DNA from: Lachnospiraceae bacterium
GTDB lineage: Bacteria > Bacillota > Clostridia > Lachnospirales > Lachnospiraceae
Reading direction: 5' to 3'
Length of the DNA: 61,301 nt
Assembly (NCBI GenBank): GCA_022793195.1
Contig: JAAWCJ010000005.1
Location: 1 to 61,301 of the forward strand
Part shown: positions 35,417 through 42,106 of the stretch, in pieces
Position numbering within the stretch: position 1 is the first letter of the stretch
Layout: each line of letters begins with the position of its first letter
The notes under the pieces: model-generated
The model's database searches: none
What the model saw: the letters and a program-made list of their open reading frames with translations, nothing else
Told to the model about the DNA's origin: nothing
Position numbers and translations under genes: made by a program

Positions 35417-36286
35417 CTACCGTTTACATCCAAGGTAAAACAATGCCACCGTACCCGGACCGGAATGTGCCCCGATCACAGCGCCAACATGGCTGAAGTA
35501 AAACCTCTTGGGGCCAAACTGCTCTTCCACCAGCTTTGCCACATACTTTGCATCCTCAATACAGTCCCCGTGGCTGATAAAGATTTCCTCATTGTCATCC
35601 TCAAAGCCTTTTATGGTCTGGGCCATGTTTTCCACCAGGGCCTGCAGGGATTTTTTTCGTCCCCGCACATTGCGCAGGGGAATCAGCTTCCCCTCATCGT
35701 CCACATGGAGCACCGGTTTTACATTGATTAATGTCCCGAGGACTGCCGTAGCTTTTGACACGCGGCCTCCCCTGTGGAGATGATTCAGGTCATCCACCGT
35801 AAACTGATGGCAGAGATTCAGCTTATGCTCCTCCAGCCATTTGACATTCTCTTCCAGGCTGGCTCCCTCCTCCTTAAGCTTTAAGGCGCGGTGTACAAAA
35901 AGCCCCTGTCCCATGGAGGCGCAAAGAGAATCCACCACCACAATTTTCCTATCAGGATAGGCCTCCCTCATCTCAGACGCCGCCAACATCTCATTCTGAC
36001 AGCTTCCGCTTAATCCGGAAGAAAATCCAATAAATAAAATGTCTTTTCCCTCATCCAAACGCTTCTTCATGGCGGCTGCCACATCTTCCGGGTTTACAGC
36101 CATGGTGGTCGGCATGCTTCCATTTCTCATTTTGCTATAGAATTCCCCGATTTCAAGCTGTTTATCCCCTCCATAAACTTCTCCGTCCAGATTGTAGAAC
36201 AAATTCAGCACATCCAGGTTTCTCTCCCTGATATAGTCCTTTGGCAGATCACAGGAAGAATCTGTCATAATCATATATTCGCTCAT
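35417..36286 (-). CDS. DegV family fatty-acid-binding protein
   Basis: DegV (FakB-like) proteins bind a fatty acid and present it to the kinase FakA. The 289-residue protein starts MSEYMIMTDSSCDLPKDYI, the family signature with TDSxCDL, and has TMAVNPEDVAAAMKKRL, FIGFSSGLSGSCQNEMLAAS and HRGGRVSKATAVLGTLINVK, all conserved. It ends HSGPGTVALFYLG, the usual lipid-pocket end. AGAGGAG precedes the ATG. Genomes often carry several paralogues; which fatty acid it binds is not visible. Confidence 0.95.
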   Translation of the reverse strand: MSEYMIMTDSSCDLPKDYIRERNLDVLNLFYNLDGEVYGGDKQLEIGEFYSKMRNGSMPTTMAVNPEDVAAAMKKRLDEGKDILFIGFSSGLSGSCQNEMLAASEMREAYPDRKIVVVDSLCASMGQGLFVHRALKLKEEGASLEENVKWLEEHKLNLCHQFTVDDLNHLHRGGRVSKATAVLGTLINVKPVLHVDDEGKLIPLRNVRGRKKSLQALVENMAQTIKGFEDDNEEIFISHGDCIEDAKYVAKLVEEQFGPKRFYFSHVGAVIGAHSGPGTVALFYLGCKR

Positions 36287-36338
36287 AAGCTCTCCTCTTT
36301 TCTCCTGTTTTATCTTTCTTCTTTCCTTTATTATTTAT

Positions 36339-36851
36339 CTATACTCCGGTGCTTCCAAAGCCGCCGTTTCTGGAAGCTTCTGCCGCATCATCCTCTGTAA
36401 TTCCAAATTCCATAAAAATCCCCTGGGCAAATCCGCTTCCCGCATCCAGGCTGACAGTCTTTCCTTCACGGCCGTCATTGGTGACTTTAATAAAAATATG
36501 GCCTTCATTATCAGAATAGTAATAATCACTGTCAATAATCCCAACCGTATTGTTGAGCTGAAGCCTGTACTTGAACCCCAGGCCGCTCCTGGGATAAATC
36601 TGCAAAACCCATCCCTCTTCCATGGAAACCCGGATCCCCGTAGGCACCTTCGCCGACTCTCCCGGCTTCAGGACAACAGACACCGGGGTAATAAAATCAT
36701 ATCCGGCGGACCCCGTCGTCGCCCGTCTCGGAATGGAAACCTGCTCATAGGCAGTACGGCACTCTTCTTCTTTTCCATCCCCAAAGGTATCCTTGAAATC
36801 TTTTTCAAACTGACCGGGACTTACTTTTTCAAACTTTGCAATTCGTCTCAT
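36339..36851 (-). CDS. dut: dUTP diphosphatase-like protein
   Basis: Hydrolyses dUTP to dUMP, protecting DNA from uracil and feeding thymidylate synthesis. The trimeric dUTPase motifs are visible: TGSAGYDFITP (motif 1), YPRSGLGFKY (2), NNTVGIIDSDYYY (3) and the flexible GGFGSTGV end (5). Motif 3 is atypical: the usual DYRG is DYYYSDNEG. An N-terminal extension of about 35 residues precedes motif 1. The ATG at 36851 has GGAGG 7 bases upstream and was preferred over a GTG 15 bases earlier. It has its own promoter. Confidence 0.88.
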   Translation of the reverse strand: MRRIAKFEKVSPGQFEKDFKDTFGDGKEEECRTAYEQVSIPRRATTGSAGYDFITPVSVVLKPGESAKVPTGIRVSMEEGWVLQIYPRSGLGFKYRLQLNNTVGIIDSDYYYSDNEGHIFIKVTNDGREGKTVSLDAGSGFAQGIFMEFGITEDDAAEASRNGGFGSTGV

Positions 36852-36872
36852 AACCTGTCCTCCCACCGTGAT

Positions 36873-36901
36873 AGTATATCACAAATTCCCATGACTTGTA
36901 A
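36873..36901 (-). promoter_or_regulatory. Promoter of the dUTPase gene
   Basis: On the minus strand TTACAA (36901-36896), a 17-base spacer and TATACT (36878-36873). Transcription would begin near 36866, giving a very short leader. Confidence 0.68.
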
Positions 36902-36949
36902 CCTCATTTTTCCAGACTTCCCACAAATTCTTACGCTGAAAAGTATACC

Positions 36950-37060
36950 TTTTCGGACCGAACGTCCGAAAAAGGCTTATGACGCCATGGACAGCGGATC
37001 ATAAGCCGGAATCTGCCCCACCGTCATCAGCGGGGTCGCAAAACTCACAGCTACTGCCTC
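36950..37060. other. Structured intergenic stretch without a recognised gene
   Basis: Between the dUTPase promoter and the terminator at 37087 lie three inverted repeats: TTTTCGGAC/GTCCGAAAA (36950-36972), GGCTTATGA/TCATAAGCC (about 36974-37006) and CCCC/GGGG around 37017-37038. No credible ORF or ribosome site is present on either strand. It could be a small RNA, a remnant or an operator region; I do not recognise it. Confidence 0.4.
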
Positions 37061-37086
37061 TTGTCGTGGAAAATTTTCAAAAGAAA

Positions 37087-37109
37087 AGAGCGGTGGCAAG
37101 TTCCGCTCT
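37087..37109 (-). terminator. Rho-independent terminator after the 59-residue gene
   Basis: On the minus strand AGAGCGG pairs with CCGCTCT across a 9-base loop and is followed by TTTCTTTTG. It lies 12 bases after the stop at 37121. Confidence 0.8.
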
Positions 37110-37120
37110 CTATTTTACTG

Positions 37121-37300
37121 CTATTTGCTGATTTCTAAATCCTCTGTGGAGATTCCCAGCATTTGCAATTCTGCCCTTGCTATCTTTTCCTGATACTCCA
37201 CTTCTTCCTGTCCATGCTTTTTGATTCGTTGGATATTTACATATTTCTCAATGGCGACCCGCTTCATTTCCTGTTCATTCATTTGTTCTAAAACCTCCAT
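37121..37300 (-). CDS. Small hypothetical protein, 59 residues
   Basis: The chosen start MEVLEQMNEQEMKRVAIEKY has AAGGAG 9 bases upstream; the frame is open for 81 bases more, but those codons are not needed. The protein is charged and helical, with IQRIKKHGQEEVEYQEKIAR, and lacks Cys, a signal peptide or a membrane helix. A clear terminator follows. It lies about 100 bases after the XRE regulator gene and may be co-transcribed with it. No family is recognised. Confidence 0.65.
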   Translation of the reverse strand: MEVLEQMNEQEMKRVAIEKYVNIQRIKKHGQEEVEYQEKIARAELQMLGISTEDLEISK

Positions 37301-37399
37301 TTTCCTATTCTCCTTTCCATCAATCAGATTTACTTGCCTTATCTGATAGCATCGCAATACACTTTTTTTATATTTTATCAATATAATATTATATTATTT

Positions 37400-37618
37400 C
37401 TATATGATTGGTCTTCCCGTTTTTTTGTCCACAAAAGAAATTTTCAAATCGGCTTCAAGAGCCTCCGCCACTTTTTCCAATTCGGAAATTTTAAAAGTGT
37501 TCCGTTTATATTTATTATTCATGTTCTGCGGCGTCTGCCCTGTTCTTCGGGCAAGTTCGGCCTCTGAAATATTGCCTCTTTTTACACAACACAATTTTAT
37601 ATACTCTCTAATGTCCAT
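37400..37618 (-). CDS. Small XRE-type helix-turn-helix regulator
   Basis: The 72-residue protein MDIREYIKLCCVKRGN... contains the HTH core ISEAELARRTGQTPQNMNNK and the following helix FKISELEKVAEALEADLKIS, the common Cro/CI pattern. It ends DKKTGRPII and has no effector domain. GGAGGGG lies just before the ATG at 37618. It is divergent from the 53-codon ORF at 37817, with mirror-image repeats between the two promoters, so it probably regulates itself and that ORF. Confidence 0.88.
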   Translation of the reverse strand: MDIREYIKLCCVKRGNISEAELARRTGQTPQNMNNKYKRNTFKISELEKVAEALEADLKISFVDKKTGRPII

Positions 37619-37642
37619 ACTGCCCCTCCGTCTTTTTAAGAT

Positions 37643-37671
37643 ATGATACACTATATTTTATATTTAGTCAA
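37643..37671 (-). promoter_or_regulatory. Promoter of the XRE regulator
   Basis: On the minus strand TTGACT (37671-37666), a 17-base spacer and TATCAT (37648-37643), 25 bases upstream of the ATG. Confidence 0.68.
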
Positions 37672-37736
37672 TTATAGATTTTATTTTATATAAAATATTT
37701 TACAAAAATAGTTGGCATAATATAAAAAACAGTGTA
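37647..37736. repeat. Mirror-image operator-like repeats in the divergent promoter region
   Basis: TACACTATATTTTATAT (37647-37663) and ATATAAAAAACAGTGTA (37720-37736) match as inverted copies at 15 of 17 positions. One arm overlaps the -10 of the leftward promoter. The other fills the spacer of the rightward promoter. This is the layout expected for autoregulatory sites of the XRE protein. Confidence 0.6.
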
Positions 37737-37740
37737 TACC
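37712..37740 (+). promoter_or_regulatory. Rightward promoter toward the 53-codon ORF
   Basis: TTGGCA (37712-37717), a 17-base spacer and TATACC (37735-37740). Transcription would start at about 37747, inside the left arm of the palindrome at 37737-37782. Confidence 0.55.
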
Positions 37741-37782
37741 GTCGATTGACAAGGACACACACGCTCTTGTCAATCGACGGTA
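37737..37782. repeat. Perfect 17-bp inverted repeat with 12-base loop
   Basis: TACCGTCGATTGACAAG (37737-37753) and its exact reverse complement (37766-37782) flank a 12-base loop. No U-tract follows on either strand, so it is not a standard terminator. One arm recurs almost exactly at 56789-56805, and part of it recurs at 38405-38424. Confidence 0.85.
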
Positions 37783-37816
37783 ATGTTGCTATCAAAAGGA
37801 ACGGGGGATATGGAAA

Positions 37817-37978
37817 ATGAAAGATTACTATGGAGGAAAGAAATTAAATGATAGTTACGAACCAAACCACAGCTACTATAAAATGAAATATACGGAATAT
37901 AGAGATGAGGGCTCTGTTAAGGGATGGGGAATTGAAGACTTTAGCGGTGCCAGACTCGAACCTTTTCGCAAAATTTGA
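37817..37978 (+). CDS. Possible 53-residue protein divergent from the XRE regulator
   Basis: The ORF reads MKDYYGGKKLNDSYEPNHSY at the start and is rich in Tyr, Lys, Asp and Glu. GGGGGAT lies 8 bases before the ATG. A plausible promoter and a palindrome lie upstream and a bidirectional terminator follows 30 bases after the stop, so it makes a complete small transcription unit. It has no membrane helix or Cys. I recognise no family. It could be a peptide controlled by the XRE protein or a decayed gene. Confidence 0.5.
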   Translation: MKDYYGGKKLNDSYEPNHSYYKMKYTEYRDEGSVKGWGIEDFSGARLEPFRKI

Positions 37979-38008
37979 TGGCGATTTCATAAAGGCATGC
38001 AATATTAA

Positions 38009-38032
38009 AAGAGTCCCCCGCAGGGAACTCTT
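38009..38032. terminator. Bidirectional terminator between rnpB and the 53-codon ORF
   Basis: AAGAGTCCCC and GGGAACTCTT pair over 10 positions (one G-U when read on the minus strand) around a 4-base loop. T-runs follow on both sides: TTTT on the + strand and TTTAAT on the minus strand, so it can end rnpB and the facing ORF. Confidence 0.82.
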
Positions 38033-38036
38033 TTTT

Positions 38037-38376
38037 AAGCAGGACTATAAGCCGGGTTCTGTCGTGAATGGCCATCTATCTAGGCCTGCCGTCGCCGGCA
38101 GGCTCAAGCAACCTACCCGAAAGCAGACGGGCCGCCTTATGCTTTCTGTTCGGTCTTGCTTCGGATGGGGTTTACATGTGCCCCTCCTGTTACCAGGAGG
38201 GCGGTAGTCTCTTACACTGCCCTTCCAACCTTACCGGCAAAGCCGGCGGTACATTTCTGTTGCACTGTCCTTGGAGTCGCCTCCACCGGATGTTATCCGG
38301 CATCCTGCCCTGTGAAGCCCGGACTTTCCTCGTCTGCAGCCGTTGCGGCGCAGCCGCGGCCATCCATCCTGCTCTT
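38037..38376 (-). ncRNA. rnpB: RNase P RNA, bacterial class A
   Basis: The catalytic RNA of RNase P matures the 5' ends of tRNAs. On the minus strand it begins AAGAGCAGGATGGATGGCCG and contains the universal GAGGAAAGTCCGGGCTTCAC, then ACAGAAA, AGAGACTACCGCCC, GTAAACCCCATCCG with AGCAAGACC, and closes with ATAGATGGCCATTCACGACA and AACCCGGCTTATAGTCCTGC. The 5' GAGCAGGA and 3' TCCTGCTT pair as helix P1. Length is about 340 bases. Its own promoter and a terminator bound it. ORFs called across it on the + strand are artefacts. Confidence 0.97.
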
Positions 38377-38381
38377 GTGGT

Positions 38382-38411
38382 ATCATAGCATAAAACATCA
38401 TCTGTTGACAA
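38382..38411 (-). promoter_or_regulatory. Promoter of rnpB
   Basis: On the minus strand TTGTCA (38411-38406), an 18-base spacer and TATGAT (38387-38382). The start would fall at about 38376, matching the first paired base of RNase P helix P1. The -35 lies in the dispersed repeat also seen at 56789. Confidence 0.8.
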
Positions 38412-38447
38412 GAGCATGCACTGCCGGATAGAGATATATTTTTCCAT

Positions 38448-40067
38448 CTAAAGTGCAGAGTTAAACAGCCCTTCGCAAAACCCGCTGAGGTCGTCTATCT
38501 GCCCGCTGCTTTCTTCCGTCTTTTTTCCTCTCTTATAAAATAAATAATAAAAGTCTTTTTCTTCAAATTCTGATTTCAGCAAGTTACATACTTCTTTCAG
38601 TTTTTTAACCTTGGCGTTGTCTCCAAATACGATTAAGGTTTCAGCCAAATGCTGTTTTGAAAAGTTGCTGATAAACATATTTGCCGGAATAATAATAAAT
38701 TCAAACGGAATTTTTCTTGGCGTTACATATTCACTCAGATAACGGCACACATTCAATTTTCTTTTAATCGCTTTAATCTGGCTACTGTCAGGATTCTCCT
38801 CCCGCTCACTTTTCTCCAATTCTTTTTCAAATTGTCGAATAAGCTCGTCATCGATTATCATTGGCACAGGATGCTCCGGTATATTACTTGCATTAAAAGC
38901 TTTCATACATTCCATAAAACGGTCTTTATGTTCCCCTCCTGTGCTGATTCCTCCTATATAAGCCTTATATTCTGCCTCTGATTTCCACACCGGATGCCTT
39001 CTGCTTTTCCTTTCAAAAAATTCTTCACTGATCGCGCCAGGAAAAACATTTTTAGCCAGATAGATAATATCGTCGTCACACATGAGAGAAATCCGATAAC
39101 CGCCCTTCAGCTTGTGCCCTGTTTTACTTAAGGACTGTTCTGAGAAAAGCTTCTGCTTCCCTTTATTTAAATTGGTATTTAAATTCTCTAAAATGCGTTT
39201 TAAAAGATATGCTTCGTACACCACTGTAGGATGGTTCTGAATCCATTTCCTTTCAGCATCATGTGCATAGACAACGTTTTCTATAATACTGACCGCATTC
39301 TTTTTATACGCCATTTTGTAATGCCCATTATACCGGATAATCGTAAGAGCCTCTAAAAGCCGGATGTAATCAATATCCGTGGTTGCAAAGCCTGATGTAT
39401 ATGCATCCCGAAGAAGATAGTCTAGCCTGTCCACATCAATAACTTTTGAATTCAGCATGGAAATAAAACAATTTCTAATTTCATTTTCCGCAGAACCTTC
39501 AGGATACTTGTAACCCGTAATACACCGTGCAAATAGTTCTTTATTCCCGCCGTCTCCGATAATGTTCCCAAACTCTTTAATTCCAATAATTGCACTCATG
39601 ATTTCATGCGGTGCGGCGCTTTCGCTTTCACTCGGCAGATCCGCCTCAAATAGATCAGAAGAAAACATGGAACACAGCCGCTTGTGTAACTCTGTCACCT
39701 GAAAATTATCATCTTTGTAATAGATTTCTCCTGTATGCGAAAAAGGAGCATGTCCTATATCATGCAGTAAACATGCAATTTGATATGTGGACGCATACTC
39801 CCCGATAACTGACTGATCAAGATAGCCTCTCTCTAAAACAACATTTTTCAGACATTCCGCCGCAATATTTCCCAGATGAAACACTCCTAAAGAATGTGCG
39901 AAACGGTTATGTAATGCAGATACATAAAGAGGAGAGTAACTGGTCTGAATCACTCTCCTTAATCTTTGAAATACCGATGTATCAACAATGTCTGTGATAT
40001 AATTTCCCGGTATCGATATATACCCATATACGGGATCCTTTATCTTTTTACATTCCACGGTTTTCAT
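38448..40067 (-). CDS. HD-domain phosphohydrolase, dNTPase/SAMHD1-like
   Basis: The protein of about 539 residues shows the HD catalytic set: His in LHNRFAHSLGVFHLG, the HD pair in IACLLHDIGHAPFSHTGE and the late Asp in VIDVDRLDYLLRDAYTSG. These are the marks of the dGTPase/SAMHD1-type HD family acting on nucleotides. The C-terminal ~250 residues are helical and charged with no known motif. Start MKTVECKKIKDPVYGYISIP overlaps the end of the preceding 133-residue gene by 20 bases. The substrate is unproven. Confidence 0.85.
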   Translation of the reverse strand: MKTVECKKIKDPVYGYISIPGNYITDIVDTSVFQRLRRVIQTSYSPLYVSALHNRFAHSLGVFHLGNIAAECLKNVVLERGYLDQSVIGEYASTYQIACLLHDIGHAPFSHTGEIYYKDDNFQVTELHKRLCSMFSSDLFEADLPSESESAAPHEIMSAIIGIKEFGNIIGDGGNKELFARCITGYKYPEGSAENEIRNCFISMLNSKVIDVDRLDYLLRDAYTSGFATTDIDYIRLLEALTIIRYNGHYKMAYKKNAVSIIENVVYAHDAERKWIQNHPTVVYEAYLLKRILENLNTNLNKGKQKLFSEQSLSKTGHKLKGGYRISLMCDDDIIYLAKNVFPGAISEEFFERKSRRHPVWKSEAEYKAYIGGISTGGEHKDRFMECMKAFNASNIPEHPVPMIIDDELIRQFEKELEKSEREENPDSSQIKAIKRKLNVCRYLSEYVTPRKIPFEFIIIPANMFISNFSKQHLAETLIVFGDNAKVKKLKEVCNLLKSEFEEKDFYYLFYKRGKKTEESSGQIDDLSGFCEGLFNSAL

Positions 40068-40449
40068 ACAATACCTTAACCGTCTTTTCCGCCATAAAGG
40101 CATGTATCAGGTCAATGGCCAGATATGTCCGAAACCTTTCAATTAAATCTTCGACGGTTTTTCCCTCCCGCAAAGCAATCGCAGTACCCTGATCTGTTTC
40201 AATTTCCTCAAAAAAGTCAGAATAATTTCCAAACATATGTGTAGTTGAGGCACGGGACAAGATCAAAAGCGCTTTTTCTCCTTTTTCCTCATCCAAATAC
40301 CGGACGACCTCAGCGCCATATTTTTCCAGCTCTTTTAAAGTGACTATACACTGACTGAAATCTTCCTTTGCTTTCGTCTGCAGGATCTCTATCAACGCAT
40401 TTGCAGCCAGGTCCTCAATCCCGATATAATAACACATATGATTACCCAT
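40048..40449 (-). CDS. Unrecognised 133-residue protein upstream of the HD gene
   Basis: The protein begins MGNHMCYYIGIEDLAANALI and continues with mostly helical, charged sequence (LLILSRASTTHMFGNYSDFF, GKTVEDLIERFRTYLAIDL). No DNA-binding motif, metal site, signal peptide or membrane helix is visible. It overlaps the HD gene by 20 bases, so the two are coupled. No strong ribosome site is seen; either Met1 or Met5 could start it. A perfect-consensus promoter lies 120 bases upstream. Function unknown; perhaps a regulator or partner of the HD enzyme. Confidence 0.75.
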   Translation of the reverse strand: MGNHMCYYIGIEDLAANALIEILQTKAKEDFSQCIVTLKELEKYGAEVVRYLDEEKGEKALLILSRASTTHMFGNYSDFFEEIETDQGTAIALREGKTVEDLIERFRTYLAIDLIHAFMAEKTVKVLYENRGM

Positions 40450-40468
40450 TTTTTCTATTCAATTTAGT

Positions 40469-40507
40469 CTATGCGCTACCTTTTAAAAAATACTCTGTAA
40501 AAATCAT
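40469..40507 (-). CDS. Possible 12-codon leader peptide
   Basis: Within the 5' leader of the 133-residue/HD operon, an ATG opens a 12-codon frame reading MIFTEYFLKGSA and ending in TAG. AGGAGG occurs about 30 bases upstream and GGAAG just before it, so initiation is uncertain. It may be chance, or a regulatory leader. Noted because the promoter above it is exceptionally strong. Confidence 0.25.
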   Translation of the reverse strand: MIFTEYFLKGSA

Positions 40508-40570
40508 ATCTTCCAACCCTAGCTGCCTTACACAACCTCCTAAAAGATATCATCCTACAATAATGGGATT

Positions 40571-40599
40571 ATTATAACTCGCCTTAAATCCCGTGTCAA
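40571..40599 (-). promoter_or_regulatory. Perfect-consensus sigma-A promoter of the HD operon
   Basis: On the minus strand TTGACA (40599-40594), a 17-base spacer and TATAAT (40576-40571), all twelve bases matching consensus. Transcription would start near 40564, leaving about 115 bases of leader before the first long gene. Confidence 0.85.
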
Positions 40600-40640
40600 T
40601 CAATTCCTCACCAGAAAAGCCTTCCATTTTCTGTATGGCT

Positions 40641-41123
40641 TTACAAATCCAATCGCATATAAATCGAAGTATCCATCGGGCTGTCATTATAGCTTTCTAT
40701 CTCATAAAAACCATATTTCCTGTAAAGGCGAATCGCATTTTTTAAAAAAGGAAGTGTGTCCAACAGCATGTGGGAATAGCCGATTTCCTTTGCATCGGTT
40801 ATGATTTTTGAAATCAGCCGGTTTCCGATCTGCTTTCCCCGAAACTGCGGCCTCACATAGAGACGTTTCATTTCGCAGTTCTGTTTGTCAATTTTCCGCA
40901 AAGCGATACACCCCGCCGGTTCTCCGTCGCAATAAGCTAAATAAAGCCTGCCGCCAGGAGCCCCGTACTTTACTTCCAGATGTTTTATTTCTTCATCGTA
41001 GTGCTGGATATCGAGATATTCCTGAAAGGAGCTGTCGCCCGAAATCAGCATATCGGTATATTCTGAAAATAATATGCCCACCTCTTTTGGAGCATGATAG
41101 GCAGGAATGATTGTTATATTCAT
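40641..41123 (-). CDS. GNAT-family N-acetyltransferase
   Basis: The 160-residue protein has the GNAT acetyl-CoA loop in LYVRPQFRGKQIGNRLISKI and the following strand GYSHMLLDTLPFLKNAIRLY, then YRKYGFYEIESY, the usual end. The N-terminal half carries the acceptor site and is not diagnostic. AGGAGG precedes the ATG. It stands alone between the HD operon and the redox cluster. The acceptor substrate cannot be told from sequence. Confidence 0.92.
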   Translation of the reverse strand: MNITIIPAYHAPKEVGILFSEYTDMLISGDSSFQEYLDIQHYDEEIKHLEVKYGAPGGRLYLAYCDGEPAGCIALRKIDKQNCEMKRLYVRPQFRGKQIGNRLISKIITDAKEIGYSHMLLDTLPFLKNAIRLYRKYGFYEIESYNDSPMDTSIYMRLDL

Positions 41124-41212
41124 TGCAGTTATCCTCCTGATTTATAGAAGACTTTCCATGTTCATGGTTTTCTAGGAAGCCTGAAAAGCCAATCCCGCCC
41201 CAGCCTGCCCTC

Positions 41213-41707
41213 CTATAAAAAAGAAGGGGGCAGTCTCTTTACCGCTTCTCCTCCGGCGATGCCAATGACACAGCCCGCAGCACAGCCGGATACTAAAAGC
41301 GCCGGGAAATAATATGCCAGGGCCGATGTCTCCAGAATCACCGCCGCCACCATAAGCTGTCCCAGATTGTGCATGACCCCTCCGGCCACGCTGACACCCA
41401 CTATGCCAAAACGCTTTGTTTTTTTTAACAGGGCCATCACAAGCAGGCTCAGTGTACAGCCCGACAGGCTGTACACCATCATCAGCGCATTATTGAAAGT
41501 AAGGCCGCTAAGTATCACCCGGACCACCGAAACAGCTACGGCCGCCCCATTCCCCATCCGGTAAAGGGCCGCCACCACCACCACATTTGCCAGCCCCAGC
41601 TTGATTCCGGGAACCGGCACCGGCGCTGCAATGACACTTTCAATGTAACTGAATATAAATGCCAGAGCGATCAAAAGCCCGTAACGGGCTGTTTTTTTTG
41701 TATTCAT
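41213..41707 (-). CDS. Gx transporter family (heptaprenyl-PP-synthase-component-I-like) membrane protein
   Basis: The 164-residue protein has four to five hydrophobic helices and the family motif VPVPGIKLGLANVVVVAALY plus VAGGVMHNLGQLMVAAVILE. I know this family from Clostridia as Gx transporter/Hpre_diP_synt_I and recall it as EetB in Listeria-type extracellular electron transfer; the reaction is unsettled. It follows the NusG-domain-II gene by 24 bases and is the last gene of the second redox operon. GAAGGAAAG precedes the ATG. Family confident, function inferred. Confidence 0.83.
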   Translation of the reverse strand: MNTKKTARYGLLIALAFIFSYIESVIAAPVPVPGIKLGLANVVVVAALYRMGNGAAVAVSVVRVILSGLTFNNALMMVYSLSGCTLSLLVMALLKKTKRFGIVGVSVAGGVMHNLGQLMVAAVILETSALAYYFPALLVSGCAAGCVIGIAGGEAVKRLPPSFL

Positions 41708-41731
41708 GTACCGCTTTCCTTCTGCTCTTTT

Positions 41732-42103
41732 CTATTGTGCCAGGGCATCCACGCCGCCCTCCTCCCCGCCTTCGATACGTATCTCCAGACGGTGGGGCAG
41801 GCAGATAATACTTTCCCCCTGGAAGCGGATGGCTTTCTGGTTCACACAGAGTTTATCCGGGCAGTCGGCCGCGGTGACTTTTGCCGTCCCGTCTTCAATC
41901 ACCAGAAAATTCGACCCTCCGGGGGATTCGATTTCCAGGGAAAGAGGCTGGGACAGGGAATAACGCCCTGTAACCTCCCCGTCCACCGAAGCCACCACAA
42001 AAGCGCCTTCGTCCCTGGAAAAACGGAGGTAAATCCAGGAGGCGAGGGCAATCAACACTATGGCGGCTATCAGCCAGATATCCCACTTCTTGAATTTCTT
42101 CAT
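41732..42103 (-). CDS. NusG-domain-II protein, membrane anchored
   Basis: The 123-residue protein has one N-terminal helix (WLIAAIVLIALASWIYL) and an extracytoplasmic beta domain with TAADCPDKLCVNQKAIRF and ESIICLPHRLEIRIEG, the Cys-Pro-Asp-x-x-Cys pattern of the NusG domain II family. I recall this family as EetA in flavin-based extracellular electron transfer loci. It begins 3 bases after the RnfE-like stop and is followed by the Gx-transporter gene, the same pairing. The Cys residues could bind metal or form a disulfide; this is inference. Confidence 0.83.
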   Translation of the reverse strand: MKKFKKWDIWLIAAIVLIALASWIYLRFSRDEGAFVVASVDGEVTGRYSLSQPLSLEIESPGGSNFLVIEDGTAKVTAADCPDKLCVNQKAIRFQGESIICLPHRLEIRIEGGEEGGVDALAQ

Positions 42104-42106
42104 CTT

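Noticed and set aside
37737..37782. A terminator
   Set aside because: The stem is perfect but no U-tract follows on either strand.
37905..38388. Open frames on the + strand across this segment
   Set aside because: They lie antisense to rnpB, which has full RNase P RNA signatures; the frames have no ribosome sites.
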